Assembly (NCBI RefSeq): GCF_009830945.1
Contig: NZ_VWVV01000023.1
Location: 55,362-119,361, forward strand
Length of the DNA stretch: 64,000 nucleotides
Source: Nocardiopsis sp. FR4
Lineage (GTDB): Bacteria; Actinomycetota; Actinomycetes; Streptosporangiales; Streptosporangiaceae
Reading direction: 5' to 3'
The position numbers were made by a program, and so were the translations under genes. The notes beneath the pieces are model-generated. The model was given only the letters and a program-made list of their open reading frames with translations, had not been told where the DNA came from and made no database searches. How positions within the stretch are numbered: the stretch's first letter is position 1; every line of letters begins with the position of its first letter. This document shows, one piece after another, positions 1 to 9,200 of the stretch.

Positions 1-1346
1 GGGTCCCGGCCGAGGCCAAGTGGCGGGCCCAGACCCAGCGTGCCGTCGAGAACTTCCCGATCTCCGGCCAGGGCCTCGAAGGCGCCCACATCGCCGCCCT
101 CGGCCAGATCAAGGCCGCCGCAGCCAAGGTCAACGCCGAACTCGGCGTGATCGGCGACGACCTCGGCAAGGCCATCCGCGAGGCCGCCCTGGAGGTGGCC
201 GAGGGCAAGTGGAACGACCAGTTCCCGGTCGACGTCTTCCAGACCGGTTCGGGCACCTCCAGCAACATGAACACCAACGAGGTCGTGGCCTCGCTGGCCA
301 CCGAGCGCCTGGGCGCCCCGGTGCACCCCAACGACCACGTCAACGCGTCGCAGTCCTCCAACGACGTGTTCCCCTCCTCCATCCACATCGCCGCCACCTC
401 GGCCGTGCAGAACGACCTCGTCCCGGCGCTGCGGCACCTGGAGCGGGAGCTGACCCGCAAGGCCGACGAGTTCGCCTCGGTGGTCAAGAGCGGCCGCACC
501 CACCTGATGGACGCCACCCCCGTCACCCTGGGCCAGGAGTTCGCCGGGTACGCCGCGCAGGTGCGCTACGGCGTGGAGCGCCTGGAGGCCGTCCTGCCCC
601 GCGTGGCCGAGCTGCCGCTGGGCGGCACCGCGGTGGGCACCGGGATCAACACCCCCGAGGGCTTCTCCGCCAAGGTCATCGCCGAGGTCGCCGCCAACAC
701 CGGCCTGCCCCTGACCGAGGCCCGCGACCACTTCGAGGCGCAGGGCGCCCGCGACGGCCTGGTCGAGCTCTCCGGCCAGCTGCGGACGATCGCGGTCGGC
801 TTCGCCAAGATCGCCAACGACATCCGCTGGATGGGCTCCGGCCCGACCACGGGCCTGGGCGAGATCATGCTGCCCGACCTGCAGCCGGGCTCCTCGATCA
901 TGCCGGGCAAGGTCAACCCGGTCCTGTGCGAGGCCATGCTCCAGGTCTCCTCGCAGGTCGTCGGCAACGACGCCGCGGTGGCCTTCGGCGGCGCGAGCGG
1001 CAACTTCGAGCTGAACGTGCAGCTGCCGATGATCGCCCGCAACGTGCTGGAGTCGATCCGCCTGCTCGCCAACGTCTCCCGGGTGTTCGCCGACCGCTGC
1101 GTGGCCGGGATCGAGGCCAACACCGAGCAGTGCCGCGTCTACGCCGAGTCCTCCCCCTCGATCGTCACGCCGCTCAACCGCTACATCGGCTACGAGGAGG
1201 CCGCCAAGGTCGCCAAGCAGTCGCTGAAGGAGAAGAAGACCATCCGCGAGGTGGTCATCGAGCGCGGTTACGTCGCGGACGGCAAGCTCACCGAGGCGCA
1301 GCTGGACGAGGCCCTCGACGTCCTGAAGATGACCAACTCCCAGTAG
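1..1346 (+). CDS. fumC: Class II fumarate hydratase, C-terminal part (5' end outside window)
   Basis: The frame is open from base 3 to the TAG at 1344-1346 and carries about 447 residues of a protein that is normally about 465 long, so only the extreme N-terminus is missing. It interconverts fumarate and L-malate in the cytosolic TCA cycle. Visible family motifs are [12 protein letters not shown] (substrate-binding loop), [17 protein letters not shown], and the fumarase/aspartase signature [12 protein letters not shown] near 888-925. The iron-free class II type is clear from these. The gene is followed by a strong hairpin, so it probably ends its transcript there; sucD of the same cycle lies at the other end of the window. 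Identification is secure. Confidence 0.97.
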   Translation, partial: VPAEAKWRAQTQRAVENFPISGQGLEGAHIAALGQIKAAAAKVNAELGVIGDDLGKAIREAALEVAEGKWNDQFPVDVFQTGSGTSSNMNTNEVVASLATERLGAPVHPNDHVNASQSSNDVFPSSIHIAATSAVQNDLVPALRHLERELTRKADEFASVVKSGRTHLMDATPVTLGQEFAGYAAQVRYGVERLEAVLPRVAELPLGGTAVGTGINTPEGFSAKVIAEVAANTGLPLTEARDHFEAQGARDGLVELSGQLRTIAVGFAKIANDIRWMGSGPTTGLGEIMLPDLQPGSSIMPGKVNPVLCEAMLQVSSQVVGNDAAVAFGGASGNFELNVQLPMIARNVLESIRLLANVSRVFADRCVAGIEANTEQCRVYAESSPSIVTPLNRYIGYEEAAKVAKQSLKEKKTIREVVIERGYVADGKLTEAQLDEALDVLKMTNSQ

Positions 1347-1400
1347 CCGCCGGGCGCGACGCCCCGGCGCCGGCGGCCGACCGCACGCCGGGAGGGACCA

Positions 1401-1429
1401 CGGGCACCCCGCCACGCGCGGGGTGCCCG
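1401..1429 (+). terminator. Rho-independent-type hairpin after fumC
   Basis: Perfect 12-bp inverted repeat (CGGGCACCCCGC, 5-nt loop, complement) 55 bases after the fumC stop. No long U-tract follows, as is common in high-GC actinobacteria. Confidence 0.75.
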
Positions 1430-1522
1430 CCTGTTGTGGCCTCCAGGAACCTTCCGCGCCCCGGAGGCGTCCGACATTCTTGAACAGAGCACCCCGAAAG
1501 CCCGCCTCCGAGAGGGCAGTAC

Positions 1523-3427
1523 ATGTCGAGTAACAGCGACCACGAGCGCATCGTCGCGGACCGCTACCTCCTGCGGCGCGAACTCGGGCGCGGTGGCATG
1601 GGGGTGGTCTGGGAGGCCTTCGACCCGTCCCTGGACCGGGTCGTGGCGATCAAGCAGGTGCTTCTCCCCGACCACTTCACCGACGCCGAGCGCCGGGACG
1701 CCCATGACCGGGTCAGGCGCGAGGCGCGGTCGGCCGCGCGGATCAGCCACCCCACCGTGGTCACCGTCCACGACGTCTTCGAGTACGAGGGCGACCCGTG
1801 GGTGGTCATGGAACTGATCGAGGGCGGATCCCTCCAGGAGCGGCTCAACGCACAGGGCGCCCTGCCGGTGGAGACGGTCGCCGGGATCGCGGAGTCCCTG
1901 CTCAGAGCGGTCCAGGCGGCGGAGGCGGCCGGGGTCCTGCACCGGGACATCAAGCCGGGGAACATCATGCTGTCGCTGGACGGCCGGGTGGTCCTCACCG
2001 ACTTCGGCATCGCCACGATGGAGGGCGGGCCCAGCATCACCCGCACGGGCGCCCTGATCGGCTCCCCCGAGTACATGCCGCCGGAGCGGTTGCAGGGGGA
2101 TCCCGCCGACCACCGGGGCGACCTGTGGAGTATCGGGGTGACCCTGTTCGCGGCGGTGGAGGGCCTCTCCCCGTTCCGCCGGGACAGCCTCACGGCGGCG
2201 ATCGCGGCGGTGATCTCCGCGCCGCTGCCGCCGATGACGCGCGCCGGGTGGCTGGAGCCCGTGATCAGCGGACTCCTGGAGCGCGATCCGGACCGGCGGC
2301 TGAGCGCCGACCGGGCGCTGGCGCTGCTGCGCGAGCGCGGCGGCGCCCACGGGGGTGCCGCCTCCGGCGGGTACCCGGGATACGGCACCGGTCCGGCCAG
2401 CGTCCACCCCGGCACGCCGCCCCCGCCGCCGCAGGGACCCTCCCCCGTTCCCCCGGGACACAGCGGCCCCACCGGGCCGGTCGGGCCGACCGGTCCGGTG
2501 ACCCCCTTCCCGCCCGGCCGGGGGCAGCACCCGACCCCGCCCCACCAGCACCGGACCCTCCCCTACCCGGGGCCCGGCGGCGGGGGCGGCCGGGGCTTTC
2601 CCGGCGGGCCGGGCGGGCCCGGTTCCTCCACGGCTCCGCTCCACTCGGGCGGCCACGGCGGCCGCCCGTCGGGCTCGGGCGCGTCGAAGGTGCTCCTGGG
2701 CGTGGGCGCCGGAGCGGTGGTGGCGCTGCTGATCGCCGTGGCCTCGATCGGGGCCGCCCTGCGCGAGGACGGGCGGGGCACGGACGAGACCGCGACGCTG
2801 GGCGTACCCCCCGAGAGCAGCGCTCCCCCGGTGGAGCCCTCCCCCTCCGCTGTCGGTGAGGAGGCCAACGCCGGGAACGGCTACGGCGGCCAGGCCGGAC
2901 ACGGGGACGAGGAGGACCGGGACGACGGGGAGCCGCCCTCCTACGACGACATGGAGACCTTCCGGTCGCAGTGGTTCACCCTGGACCACCCGGCGGGGTG
3001 GCGGGTGGACGACAGCCAGATCGACAGCACGCTGGCGGTCTTCATCGCGCCCGGGAGCGACCACCAGGTGTGGGTGACGGGGTGGACGGAGGAGGAGTTC
3101 ACCGGGACGAGCGCGGAGTACCTGCGGGAGACCAAGGGCGGCACCGACCAGCCCGACGACGTCACGACCGGCTTCACCGAGCTGGACCTGGAGGAGTTCG
3201 ACGAGGGCGAGTTCGGTGAGGGCTGGGACGTCGCGCTGATGGAGGCGGACTTCACCAACGACACCTGGAGCACCCCGGAGCGGCGCTTCTGGTCGTACGC
3301 GGTCAGCCTGGACCACGAGGGCACACGGGTGTTCTACCTGCTCAGCGTGAACGTTCCGCGCGAGGACGCCGACTACTACGACGACCTGCCCGAGGAGGTC
3401 ATGGAGACGTTCACCCCGCACATCTGA
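1523..3427 (+). CDS. Transmembrane Ser/Thr protein kinase (PknB-like)
   Basis: A 634-residue receptor-type kinase. Residues about 14-270 form the catalytic domain: glycine loop LGRGGMGVVWEAFD, lysine in VVAIKQVLL, catalytic loop HRDIKPGNIML, DFG in DFGIATM and the APE-equivalent PEYMPPE. A Pro/Gly-rich linker (about 275-390) leads to one membrane helix (about 393-413, GVGAGAVVALLIAVASIGAAL). An acidic linker and an extracytoplasmic domain follow (about 475-634), starting FRSQWFTLDHPAGW, a type of lipoprotein-like sensor or ligand domain seen on actinobacterial kinases. ATG 1523 has GAGAGGG upstream. It stands alone between fumC and an AT-rich promoter; its substrate cannot be told from sequence. 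Confidence 0.93.
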   Translation: MSSNSDHERIVADRYLLRRELGRGGMGVVWEAFDPSLDRVVAIKQVLLPDHFTDAERRDAHDRVRREARSAARISHPTVVTVHDVFEYEGDPWVVMELIEGGSLQERLNAQGALPVETVAGIAESLLRAVQAAEAAGVLHRDIKPGNIMLSLDGRVVLTDFGIATMEGGPSITRTGALIGSPEYMPPERLQGDPADHRGDLWSIGVTLFAAVEGLSPFRRDSLTAAIAAVISAPLPPMTRAGWLEPVISGLLERDPDRRLSADRALALLRERGGAHGGAASGGYPGYGTGPASVHPGTPPPPPQGPSPVPPGHSGPTGPVGPTGPVTPFPPGRGQHPTPPHQHRTLPYPGPGGGGGRGFPGGPGGPGSSTAPLHSGGHGGRPSGSGASKVLLGVGAGAVVALLIAVASIGAALREDGRGTDETATLGVPPESSAPPVEPSPSAVGEEANAGNGYGGQAGHGDEEDRDDGEPPSYDDMETFRSQWFTLDHPAGWRVDDSQIDSTLAVFIAPGSDHQVWVTGWTEEEFTGTSAEYLRETKGGTDQPDDVTTGFTELDLEEFDEGEFGEGWDVALMEADFTNDTWSTPERRFWSYAVSLDHEGTRVFYLLSVNVPREDADYYDDLPEEVMETFTPHI

Positions 3428-3452
3428 GCCCGGTTCCCAACGGATCCGGACG

Positions 3453-3480
3453 GGGGCCGTTCCTCTCCGGGAACGGCCCC
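3453..3480 (+). terminator. Hairpin terminator after the kinase
   Basis: GGGGCCGTTCC pairs perfectly with GGAACGGCCCC around a 6-nt loop, followed by TTCTC, 25 bases after the kinase stop. Confidence 0.8.
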
Positions 3481-3523
3481 TTCTCGCGCGCCCCGATGCC
3501 CCGCTATAGCGTTCACCCTTGAC

Positions 3524-3592
3524 CATTGCAACGAACCGACTGCCTTCATTGCGTTGACTTCACAACCATTGCAATGATTAGAAGGCTATAAC
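3524..3592 (+). promoter_or_regulatory. AT-rich promoter with three phased CATTGC motifs
   Basis: The stretch 3500-3680 is strikingly AT-rich for this genome. CATTGC occurs at 3524, 3547 and 3567, spaced 23 and 20 bp, i.e. about two helical turns; the last lies in the perfect palindrome CATTGCAATG (3567-3576). TATAAC at 3587-3592 is a plausible -10 box. A GTTGCC/GGCAAC hairpin (3625-3647) would lie in the leader. The regulator is unknown; promoter use is inferred from base composition and position upstream of the DUF4097 gene. Confidence 0.5.
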
Positions 3593-3691
3593 CTGCATAA
3601 ACAAGAATCCAATGCAACAAGTATGTTGCCACAACTTAGAAGGCAACATAGCGTTTCCTTTATAAGAAACAAAAGGGCGAAGGAGAGCGCG

Positions 3692-4225
3692 ATGCAGAGG
3701 TTCGACACCCCCACTCCGATCTCGGCGGCCCTGGACGTCCCCGCCGGACGCGTCCAGCTCATCGCCGCCGACCGCACCGACACAGCCGTGGAGATCCGGC
3801 CCGCCGACCCCGCCAGGGGGCGCGACGCCAAGGCTGCCGAGCAGACCGCCGTCGCCTACGCCGACGGTGTGCTGCGGATCCAGGCCCCCGAGGCCGGGAA
3901 CCAGCACCTGGGCCCCTCCGGAGCGGTGGAGGTCACCGTCCAGCTCCCGTCCGGTTCGAGCGTCCGGGGCACGGCCGCCGGCTGCGAACTGCGCGGCGTC
4001 GGGCGCCTCGGCGACGTCGTCTTCGACGGTGCCTACCGCCGGACCAAGATCGACGAGGCCGCCGGCCTCCGCCTCACCGCCGTGGACGGCGACGTCGAGG
4101 TCGGCCGCCTCACCGGCCCCGCCGAGATCACCACCGCGCGGGGCGACATCCGCGTCACCGAGGCCACCGCCGGCGCGCTGGTGTTGACCACCCGAACGGG
4201 CGACGTCACCGCCCGCGGCCTCTGA
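3692..4225 (+). CDS. DUF4097-family beta-strand repeat protein, short form
   Basis: A 177-residue protein with the repeating short beta-strand pattern of the DUF4097/adhesin-like family (for example VEVTVQLPSGSSVRGTAAGCELRGVGRLGDVVFDG and the repeated GDVEVG, GDIRVTEA, GDVTARGL turns, one strand per turn). There is no signal peptide or membrane segment. ATG 3692 is preceded by AAGGAGAGCGCG, a good ribosome site; an in-frame codon upstream at 3623 would extend into the AT-rich leader and is rejected. Many relatives are 220-280 residues, so this one may be truncated at its C-terminus: it stops right after a VTARGL turn. Function is not known; in actinobacteria such genes often sit beside small HTH regulators, absent here. 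Confidence 0.75.
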   Translation: MQRFDTPTPISAALDVPAGRVQLIAADRTDTAVEIRPADPARGRDAKAAEQTAVAYADGVLRIQAPEAGNQHLGPSGAVEVTVQLPSGSSVRGTAAGCELRGVGRLGDVVFDGAYRRTKIDEAAGLRLTAVDGDVEVGRLTGPAEITTARGDIRVTEATAGALVLTTRTGDVTARGL

Positions 4226-4287
4226 GCGGCACCCCGACCCGGAGGAGCGCTGGGACAGCGGCCGCACGGGGTCCGGAACGGGAAGAG

Positions 4288-4322
4288 CCCCCGCACTCCG
4301 ACAGGTCGGTGGAGTGCGGGGG
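4288..4322. terminator. Bidirectional hairpin between convergent genes
   Basis: CCCCCGCACTCC and GGAGTGCGGGGG form a perfect 12-bp stem with an 11-nt loop between the DUF4097 gene (+) and the transglycosylase operon (-). Confidence 0.8.
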
Positions 4323-4447
4323 CCGTGCGGTGCGCGGGCGGGGGACGGGGGATGCCCGGACAACGGGCCGGGCGCCGGAGCGGGTTCGCGGTTCCTCGCC
4401 TCCGGGGCGGGCCGGGGTGCCCGCTCGTACCGGGCCGGTGGCCGGTG

Positions 4448-5113
4448 CTAGTACCAGCCGACCGACTGGGAGTGGGACCAGGCGTCACACGGGGTGCCGT
4501 AGCGGCCCTTGATGTAGTCGATGCCCCAGGCGATCTGCGTGGCCGGGTTGCTCTGCCAGTCAGAACCGTGCGAGGCCATCTTGCTGCCGGGCAGGGCCTG
4601 CGGAATCCCGTAGGCGCCCGAACTGGGGTTCTGCGCGGTGTGGTTCCAGTTGCTCTCCTTCTCCCACAGGGGCTCGAGGCAACCGTGGAACTGGTCGGCG
4701 CCCCACCCCTCGGCCAGCACCATCTGCAAGGCGATGCCCTTGGGGTCCCCGGAGAAGACGGGGGTTTCCTCCTCGACCCCCTCCTCTTCCTCTTCCTCTT
4801 CCTCCTCCTTGATGTCGCTCCCGTCAGCCTGGGCCGTCACGGTCCCGTTGGCGCGGGCGGCTTCACGCTCCTCAGCGGCCTGCGCGCGCAGGCTCTGGAG
4901 CTCTTCCTGGCTCAACTGCTCGGAGAAGAACTGGTCCTCCCCGGTCTCGGTGTCGGCCGCGGTTTCCTCGGTGTCCGGCAGGGCGGCGCTGGCCGCGGCC
5001 TCCGGGTCGACGCCTTCGTCCGCGAAGGCGGAGACGGCGAAGGTCGCACCCGCCGCGAGGGTCGCCGCACCGACCGCCGCCGTACTGCGCAGCGACATTC
5101 GGTTGAGTAGCAC
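4448..5113 (-). CDS. Secreted lytic-transglycosylase-like protein, copy 1
   Basis: A 221-residue precursor from GTG 5113 (GGAAAGG ribosome site, about 6 bases away). Residues 1-31 form a Sec signal (MSLRS followed by AAVGAATLAAGATFAVSAFA). An acidic, low-complexity middle includes nine consecutive Glu codons. The C-terminal about 80 residues are a compact SLT/lysozyme-like domain: LEPLWEKESNWNHTAQNPSS, GAYGIPQ, and WGIDYIKGRYGTPCDAWSHS; the Glu in EKESNW is the likely catalytic acid cutting peptidoglycan. It follows its paralogue by 44 bases on the same strand, so the two are probably one transcript. Aligning both proteins supports the GTG start over upstream codons. Role: wall remodelling outside the cell, inferred from family. 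Confidence 0.85.
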   Translation of the reverse strand: MLLNRMSLRSTAAVGAATLAAGATFAVSAFADEGVDPEAAASAALPDTEETAADTETGEDQFFSEQLSQEELQSLRAQAAEEREAARANGTVTAQADGSDIKEEEEEEEEEGVEEETPVFSGDPKGIALQMVLAEGWGADQFHGCLEPLWEKESNWNHTAQNPSSGAYGIPQALPGSKMASHGSDWQSNPATQIAWGIDYIKGRYGTPCDAWSHSQSVGWY

Positions 5114-5157
5114 GGATTGCCTTTCCCAAAAGGGGGTCAATGGCAGGGAAAGCCCTA

Positions 5158-5841
5158 TTAATACCAGTTATTGGCCTGGGAGTGGGACCAAGCGCCGCAG
5201 GGGTTGCCGTAGCGGCCCTTGATGTAGTCGATGCCCCAGGCGATCTGCGTGGCGGGGTTGGTCCGCCAGTCGGAGCCGTGCGAGGCCATCTTGTCGCCGG
5301 GGAGGGACTGCGGGATCCCGTAGGCGCCCGAACTGGGGTTCTGCGCGGTGTGGTTCCAGTTGCTCTCCTTCTCCCACAGGGGCTCGAGGCAGTCGTGGAA
5401 CTGGTCGGCGCCCCACCCCTCGGCCAGGACCATGTCCAGGGCGATCTCCTTGGGAGAACCGGAGGGAACCGAGGCGGCAGCGGCGGCGGTGCCGGAGGTG
5501 TCGGGCTCCGGCTCGGGCTCCGGCTCGGCGGCCTCCTCACCCGTGGCGCTGGCGGAACGGAGGGCGTCCTCGGCCGCCGCGCCGGCCTGCTCGCGGCTGC
5601 TGTCGCGCCGGGCCTGCTGCTCCTGCTCGTCCTGGTCGGACCGCGCGGCGAAGAAGTCGTCGACCGCGGCCCCGCCCTCATCAGGGGCGGGCTGCTCGGG
5701 CACCACCGCCGCGGAGGCGAACTGGGAGGGGTCGACCGCGACGTTCTCGGCGAACGCGGCGACGGAGAACGTGCCCCCGGCAACGAGGGTCGCGGCTCCG
5801 ACGGCGCCCGCATGGCGCAGCGAGATCAGGTGGATTGGCAA
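5158..5841 (-). CDS. Secreted lytic-transglycosylase-like protein, copy 2
   Basis: A 227-residue paralogue of the neighbouring gene. The start chosen is TTG 5841: the first 31 residues (MPIHLISLRH followed by AGAVGAATL, ending SVAAFA) then align position for position with copy 1, and AAAGGGCG lies upstream. No in-frame ATG or GTG gives a sensible signal peptide. After the signal comes an Ala/Glu/Pro-rich linker (EPEPEPEPD) and the same C-terminal domain with EKESNWNHTAQNPSS, GAYGIPQ and WGIDYIKGRYGNPCGAW. The catalytic-domain DNA is very similar in both copies, whereas signal and linker differ, so this is an older tandem duplication held together by selection on the enzyme. It is the promoter-proximal gene of the pair. 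Confidence 0.85.
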   Translation of the reverse strand: MPIHLISLRHAGAVGAATLVAGGTFSVAAFAENVAVDPSQFASAAVVPEQPAPDEGGAAVDDFFAARSDQDEQEQQARRDSSREQAGAAAEDALRSASATGEEAAEPEPEPEPDTSGTAAAAASVPSGSPKEIALDMVLAEGWGADQFHDCLEPLWEKESNWNHTAQNPSSGAYGIPQSLPGDKMASHGSDWRTNPATQIAWGIDYIKGRYGNPCGAWSHSQANNWY

Positions 5842-5981
5842 GGGAAATCGCCCTTTCGCGTAGACGCACACGTGCCCCCCATGGGCGTTCGTGTGTTGTG
5901 CTTCGCCGCTGCCGACCACGTGGCCCTGGTATCGGGGTGCGCGGTGGGACGGATCTACCGTTCGACCGACCGCGACTCGGG

Positions 5982-6081
5982 TCACATCACGTGGGAGGGG
6001 ATGTTCTGTGCAGCGGCTTCAGCCTGCATCATCGTCACGACGAAGTAACGCCACTTTTACTATGGCTTGGATCACATCACG
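5982..6081 (-). promoter_or_regulatory. Repeated TCACATCACG motif in the transglycosylase upstream region
   Basis: TCACATCACG (plus strand) occurs at 5982-5991 and 6072-6081, exactly 90 bp apart, in the roughly 430-bp divergent region 5842-6270. On the coding strand each reads CGTGATGTGA, which contains the TGTGA half-site of Crp-type regulators; a full palindrome is not present. The long leader could hold a riboswitch, but I could not recognise the conserved blocks of the c-di-AMP (ydaO) class. Confidence 0.3.
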
Positions 6082-6270
6082 GAATGCGCCCACTTTGCGG
6101 ACTTCTGACCTGCACTTATGCACGAAGAGTAAACAGGGTTTCAAGGTAAAACCAGGTAAGGCCCACGTCTCGACAGCTCGGAAGCCCCTCCGACGGCGAG
6201 ACGCGCGTCACCGCGCGGGGCGCGTCTGAGTACCTGTACGGATGTACGGGGCCCGCGCGGGGGACAGGAT

Positions 6271-9200
6271 GTGCGCATGGACACCCACGGCTCCCCACCA
6301 CCCCCCGCCGGGCACCGGATCACCTGCCCGGACTGCCGCGCTCCGCTGCCCGACCAGCCCCGCGCGTGCGGACGGTGCGGGCTCCTGCTCGTCGGCGACG
6401 GCGCCCAGCGCCTGTGGTGGATCGACACGGAGCTCGCTCGGTTGCGCGAACGGGAGCAGCGGCTGGCCGGGGAACGCCGCGCCCTGGTGGAACGGCTGCG
6501 TGAGGAGTCGGCCCGGGCCGGTGCCAGTGCCCTCCCCGCCCCCTCCGCCGGGCTCGGGGCCCCCAGCGCCCCCGGATCCCCGGGCGGGCACGGGGCCGGG
6601 TTCGCCGCGGCCCCCGCTCCCGGCACCGTCCCCGGTCCCACTCCCGGGAGCGCGGTCGGCCTCGGGCGGCTCCCCCGGGCGGCCGGAGAGGTCACCCGCC
6701 GCTCCGCGCAGAACGTCATCCTCGGTCTGGGCGGGCTGCTCGTCGGCATCGCCGCCCTGGTCTTCGCCGTCTGGACCTGGAGCGACATGGGCACCGGCAC
6801 CCGGGCCGGGGTCCTCGGGCTCACCACCGCGGCCTTCGCCGCCGCGGCCCCGGTCCTGTACCGGCGCGGGCTCCGGGCGACCGCCGAGACCTTCGCCTGC
6901 CTGGCCGCCGCGCTGCTGTGCATCGACGCCCTCGCCCTGTGGCTGCTGATGTCGGAGCGGTTCGGCAGCGGCCCCGGGTACACCGCGACGGTGCTCGCGG
7001 CGATCGGCGCGCTGCTGGCCCTGTACCCCCTGGCGGCGCCGCTCCGCTCGCCCCGGATCCTCACCGCCCTGCTGTGCCAGCCGGTGCCGGTGCTGGTGGT
7101 GGCCTCGCTCCCCTCCGACGGGGCCTGGGCCTGGATACTGCCCGCCCTCGCCGCGACCGCTCTCGCGGACCTGGCCGCCGCCCGGTGGCTCGACGCCTCC
7201 CGCCCGGGCCGCCCCGTGCGCACCCTGCGGGCCACGGGCACGGTGCTGTGGGTGTTCGCGCTGCTCCTGACGGCGGTCCTGCTCCTCGTGGTCTCCGAGA
7301 CCTCCGATCCGGTGCGCTGGTGGGCCCTGGCCGCCACCCTGCTGCTGTCGGGCGCGACCGGCCTCCTGCTCGCCCGCCGCCCGCCGGACCGGGCCCCGTC
7401 CCCGGCCGCGCCCCCCGCGAACGCACCCGCCCCGGGTGCACCCGCCCCGAGTGCTCCCGGACAGCCCCTCCGCGACCCCCGCCCGGCGGTGTATACGGTC
7501 GTCGCGCTGCTGTCCCTGGGCGCGGCACCCCTGGCCGCCGGTCCCCCGCGTCTACCCGTGCTGCCCCGGGTCCCCCTGTCCGTGTGGACGGGCGCACCCG
7601 GGACCAAGACGGTGGCGGAGGCCCTGTACCTGTCCGAGGCGCCGTCGGCTCCCGTGCCCGGCCCGCTCTACCTGGCCGCCGTCCTGGTCGCGGCCGTCCT
7701 GGCCCTGGGCGCGGCGGCCCTCCTGCGCCGCGACGCCCTGGTCACCGCCGCGGCCCTGGTCGCGCCGCCGACGCTCCTGGCGGTTCCGCTGCTGCTGGGG
7801 GCGCCGGGCGCGGCGGCGGTGGCGTGGGCGCTGGCCGTAGGCACCGCCCTGGTCCTGGGCGCCTCGCTGACCGGGCGCCGGGCCCCGGCGCGGACCTGTG
7901 CGACCACCGGGACCCTGACCCTGGCGACCGGCCTGCTGTGGTCGCTCCCGAGCCAGAACGCGTCCCTGGCCGCGCTGGTGGCCGTGGGTGCGACGGCGCT
8001 CGCCGCCGTGCTGCTGTACCGGCGCGCCGCCGCTCCGTACGGCCCGGCGGTCACGCTGTACGCGACGGGCCTGGTCCTGGCCGCGCTGACCCTGCTCACC
8101 GGAGGGTTCTTCCTGCTGGGACTGGTGGTCTCCGAGACGGTCCCGGCCACGGCCTGGTGGCTGCTGACCGCCGCCTGCCTGCTGACCGGGGCCACCGCCC
8201 TGGCCTCCGGCCGCGCGGGCGCTCCGCCCGCCCTCCGCGACGCGGCCACCGGGTTCCCGTCCGCGCTGACCGCGGGGGGCCTGCTCCTGCTGCCGGCCGC
8301 ACCCCTGCTGGCGGGCCGCGCGCAGAGTCCCGGGCTGCCCCTGCTGCCCCGGGACGGGGTCTGGTCCCAGCCCGCCTCGGTGCTGCTGGACCCGGCCCTC
8401 CCGGCCCTGGGGCTGTCCGCCGGGCCGGGCGGCGGCGCGGCGGCCGCCACGGCGGCGGGGGTGCTCCTGGCCGGTGCCGTGGCGGTGACGCTGGCGGCCC
8501 GGCTCGACGGGCGCCGGACCGGGGTCGCCGCGGCGCTCGCCGCCGCGCCCGCGCTGGTCCCGCTTCCGCTGGTCCTCGGGCTGCCGTTCGCCGTCGCGCT
8601 GGCGTGGCTGGGAGCCGTCGGCGCGGCGCTGGCCGTGTGGTCCGCGCGGTCCCCGGGCCGGTCGGCCCGCCCCCGGGAGTCCTGGGCGGGTCCCGGCGAG
8701 GACCGGACCGGGCTCCGGCGGTGGTCGGCCCCGCCCGGGGACCCGCGGACCGGCTGGACCGCGGGCATCGCCGGACTCCTCACCCTGCTGCTCGGTGTGG
8801 TGTGGACCCTGCCCCAGGAGTACGCCAACGTCGGCGCGCTGATGACGGTCGCCGTGGTCGCGGCGGCGGCCGCCGCGCTGGCCCGGAGCACCGCCGTCGC
8901 GGTCGGCGCCACGGCCGCGGCCGTGGCCGCCACCGGCGCCTTCGCACTGGCACTGCCGCTCGTCCTGACGGTGCCCGCGGAGTACGCGGCCCTGGCCCCG
9001 ATCGCCATGGTCGCCGCGGTGGCCGTGGCGGCGCCGAGGCTGCGCGGACCCCTGGTGCCCGCGGTGGAGGTCCCGGCGGGCCTGTGGGCGGTGGCCTCCC
9101 TGGTGGTCAGCGTGTCGGCGGGGGCCCGGGCGCAGGTGGTCGCGGTGGCCCTGGCGGTGGTCGGGGTGATCGCCCTGGCGACCGCGGTCCGTCCGGGTCG

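Noticed and set aside
566..1123. Long antisense open frames opposite fumC, mfd, eno and others
   Set aside because: Typical of very high GC coding DNA; their composition is Arg/Ser/Pro-biased and no family motifs appear.
3612..3665. 17-codon ORF in the DUF4097 leader
   Set aside because: No ribosome-binding site and very short; it lies over the hairpin of the leader.
5842..6270. c-di-AMP (ydaO) riboswitch before the transglycosylases
   Set aside because: Expected from related wall-hydrolase genes, but I could not find the conserved GGGGGA, GGTGAA and TAGGG-type blocks on either strand.
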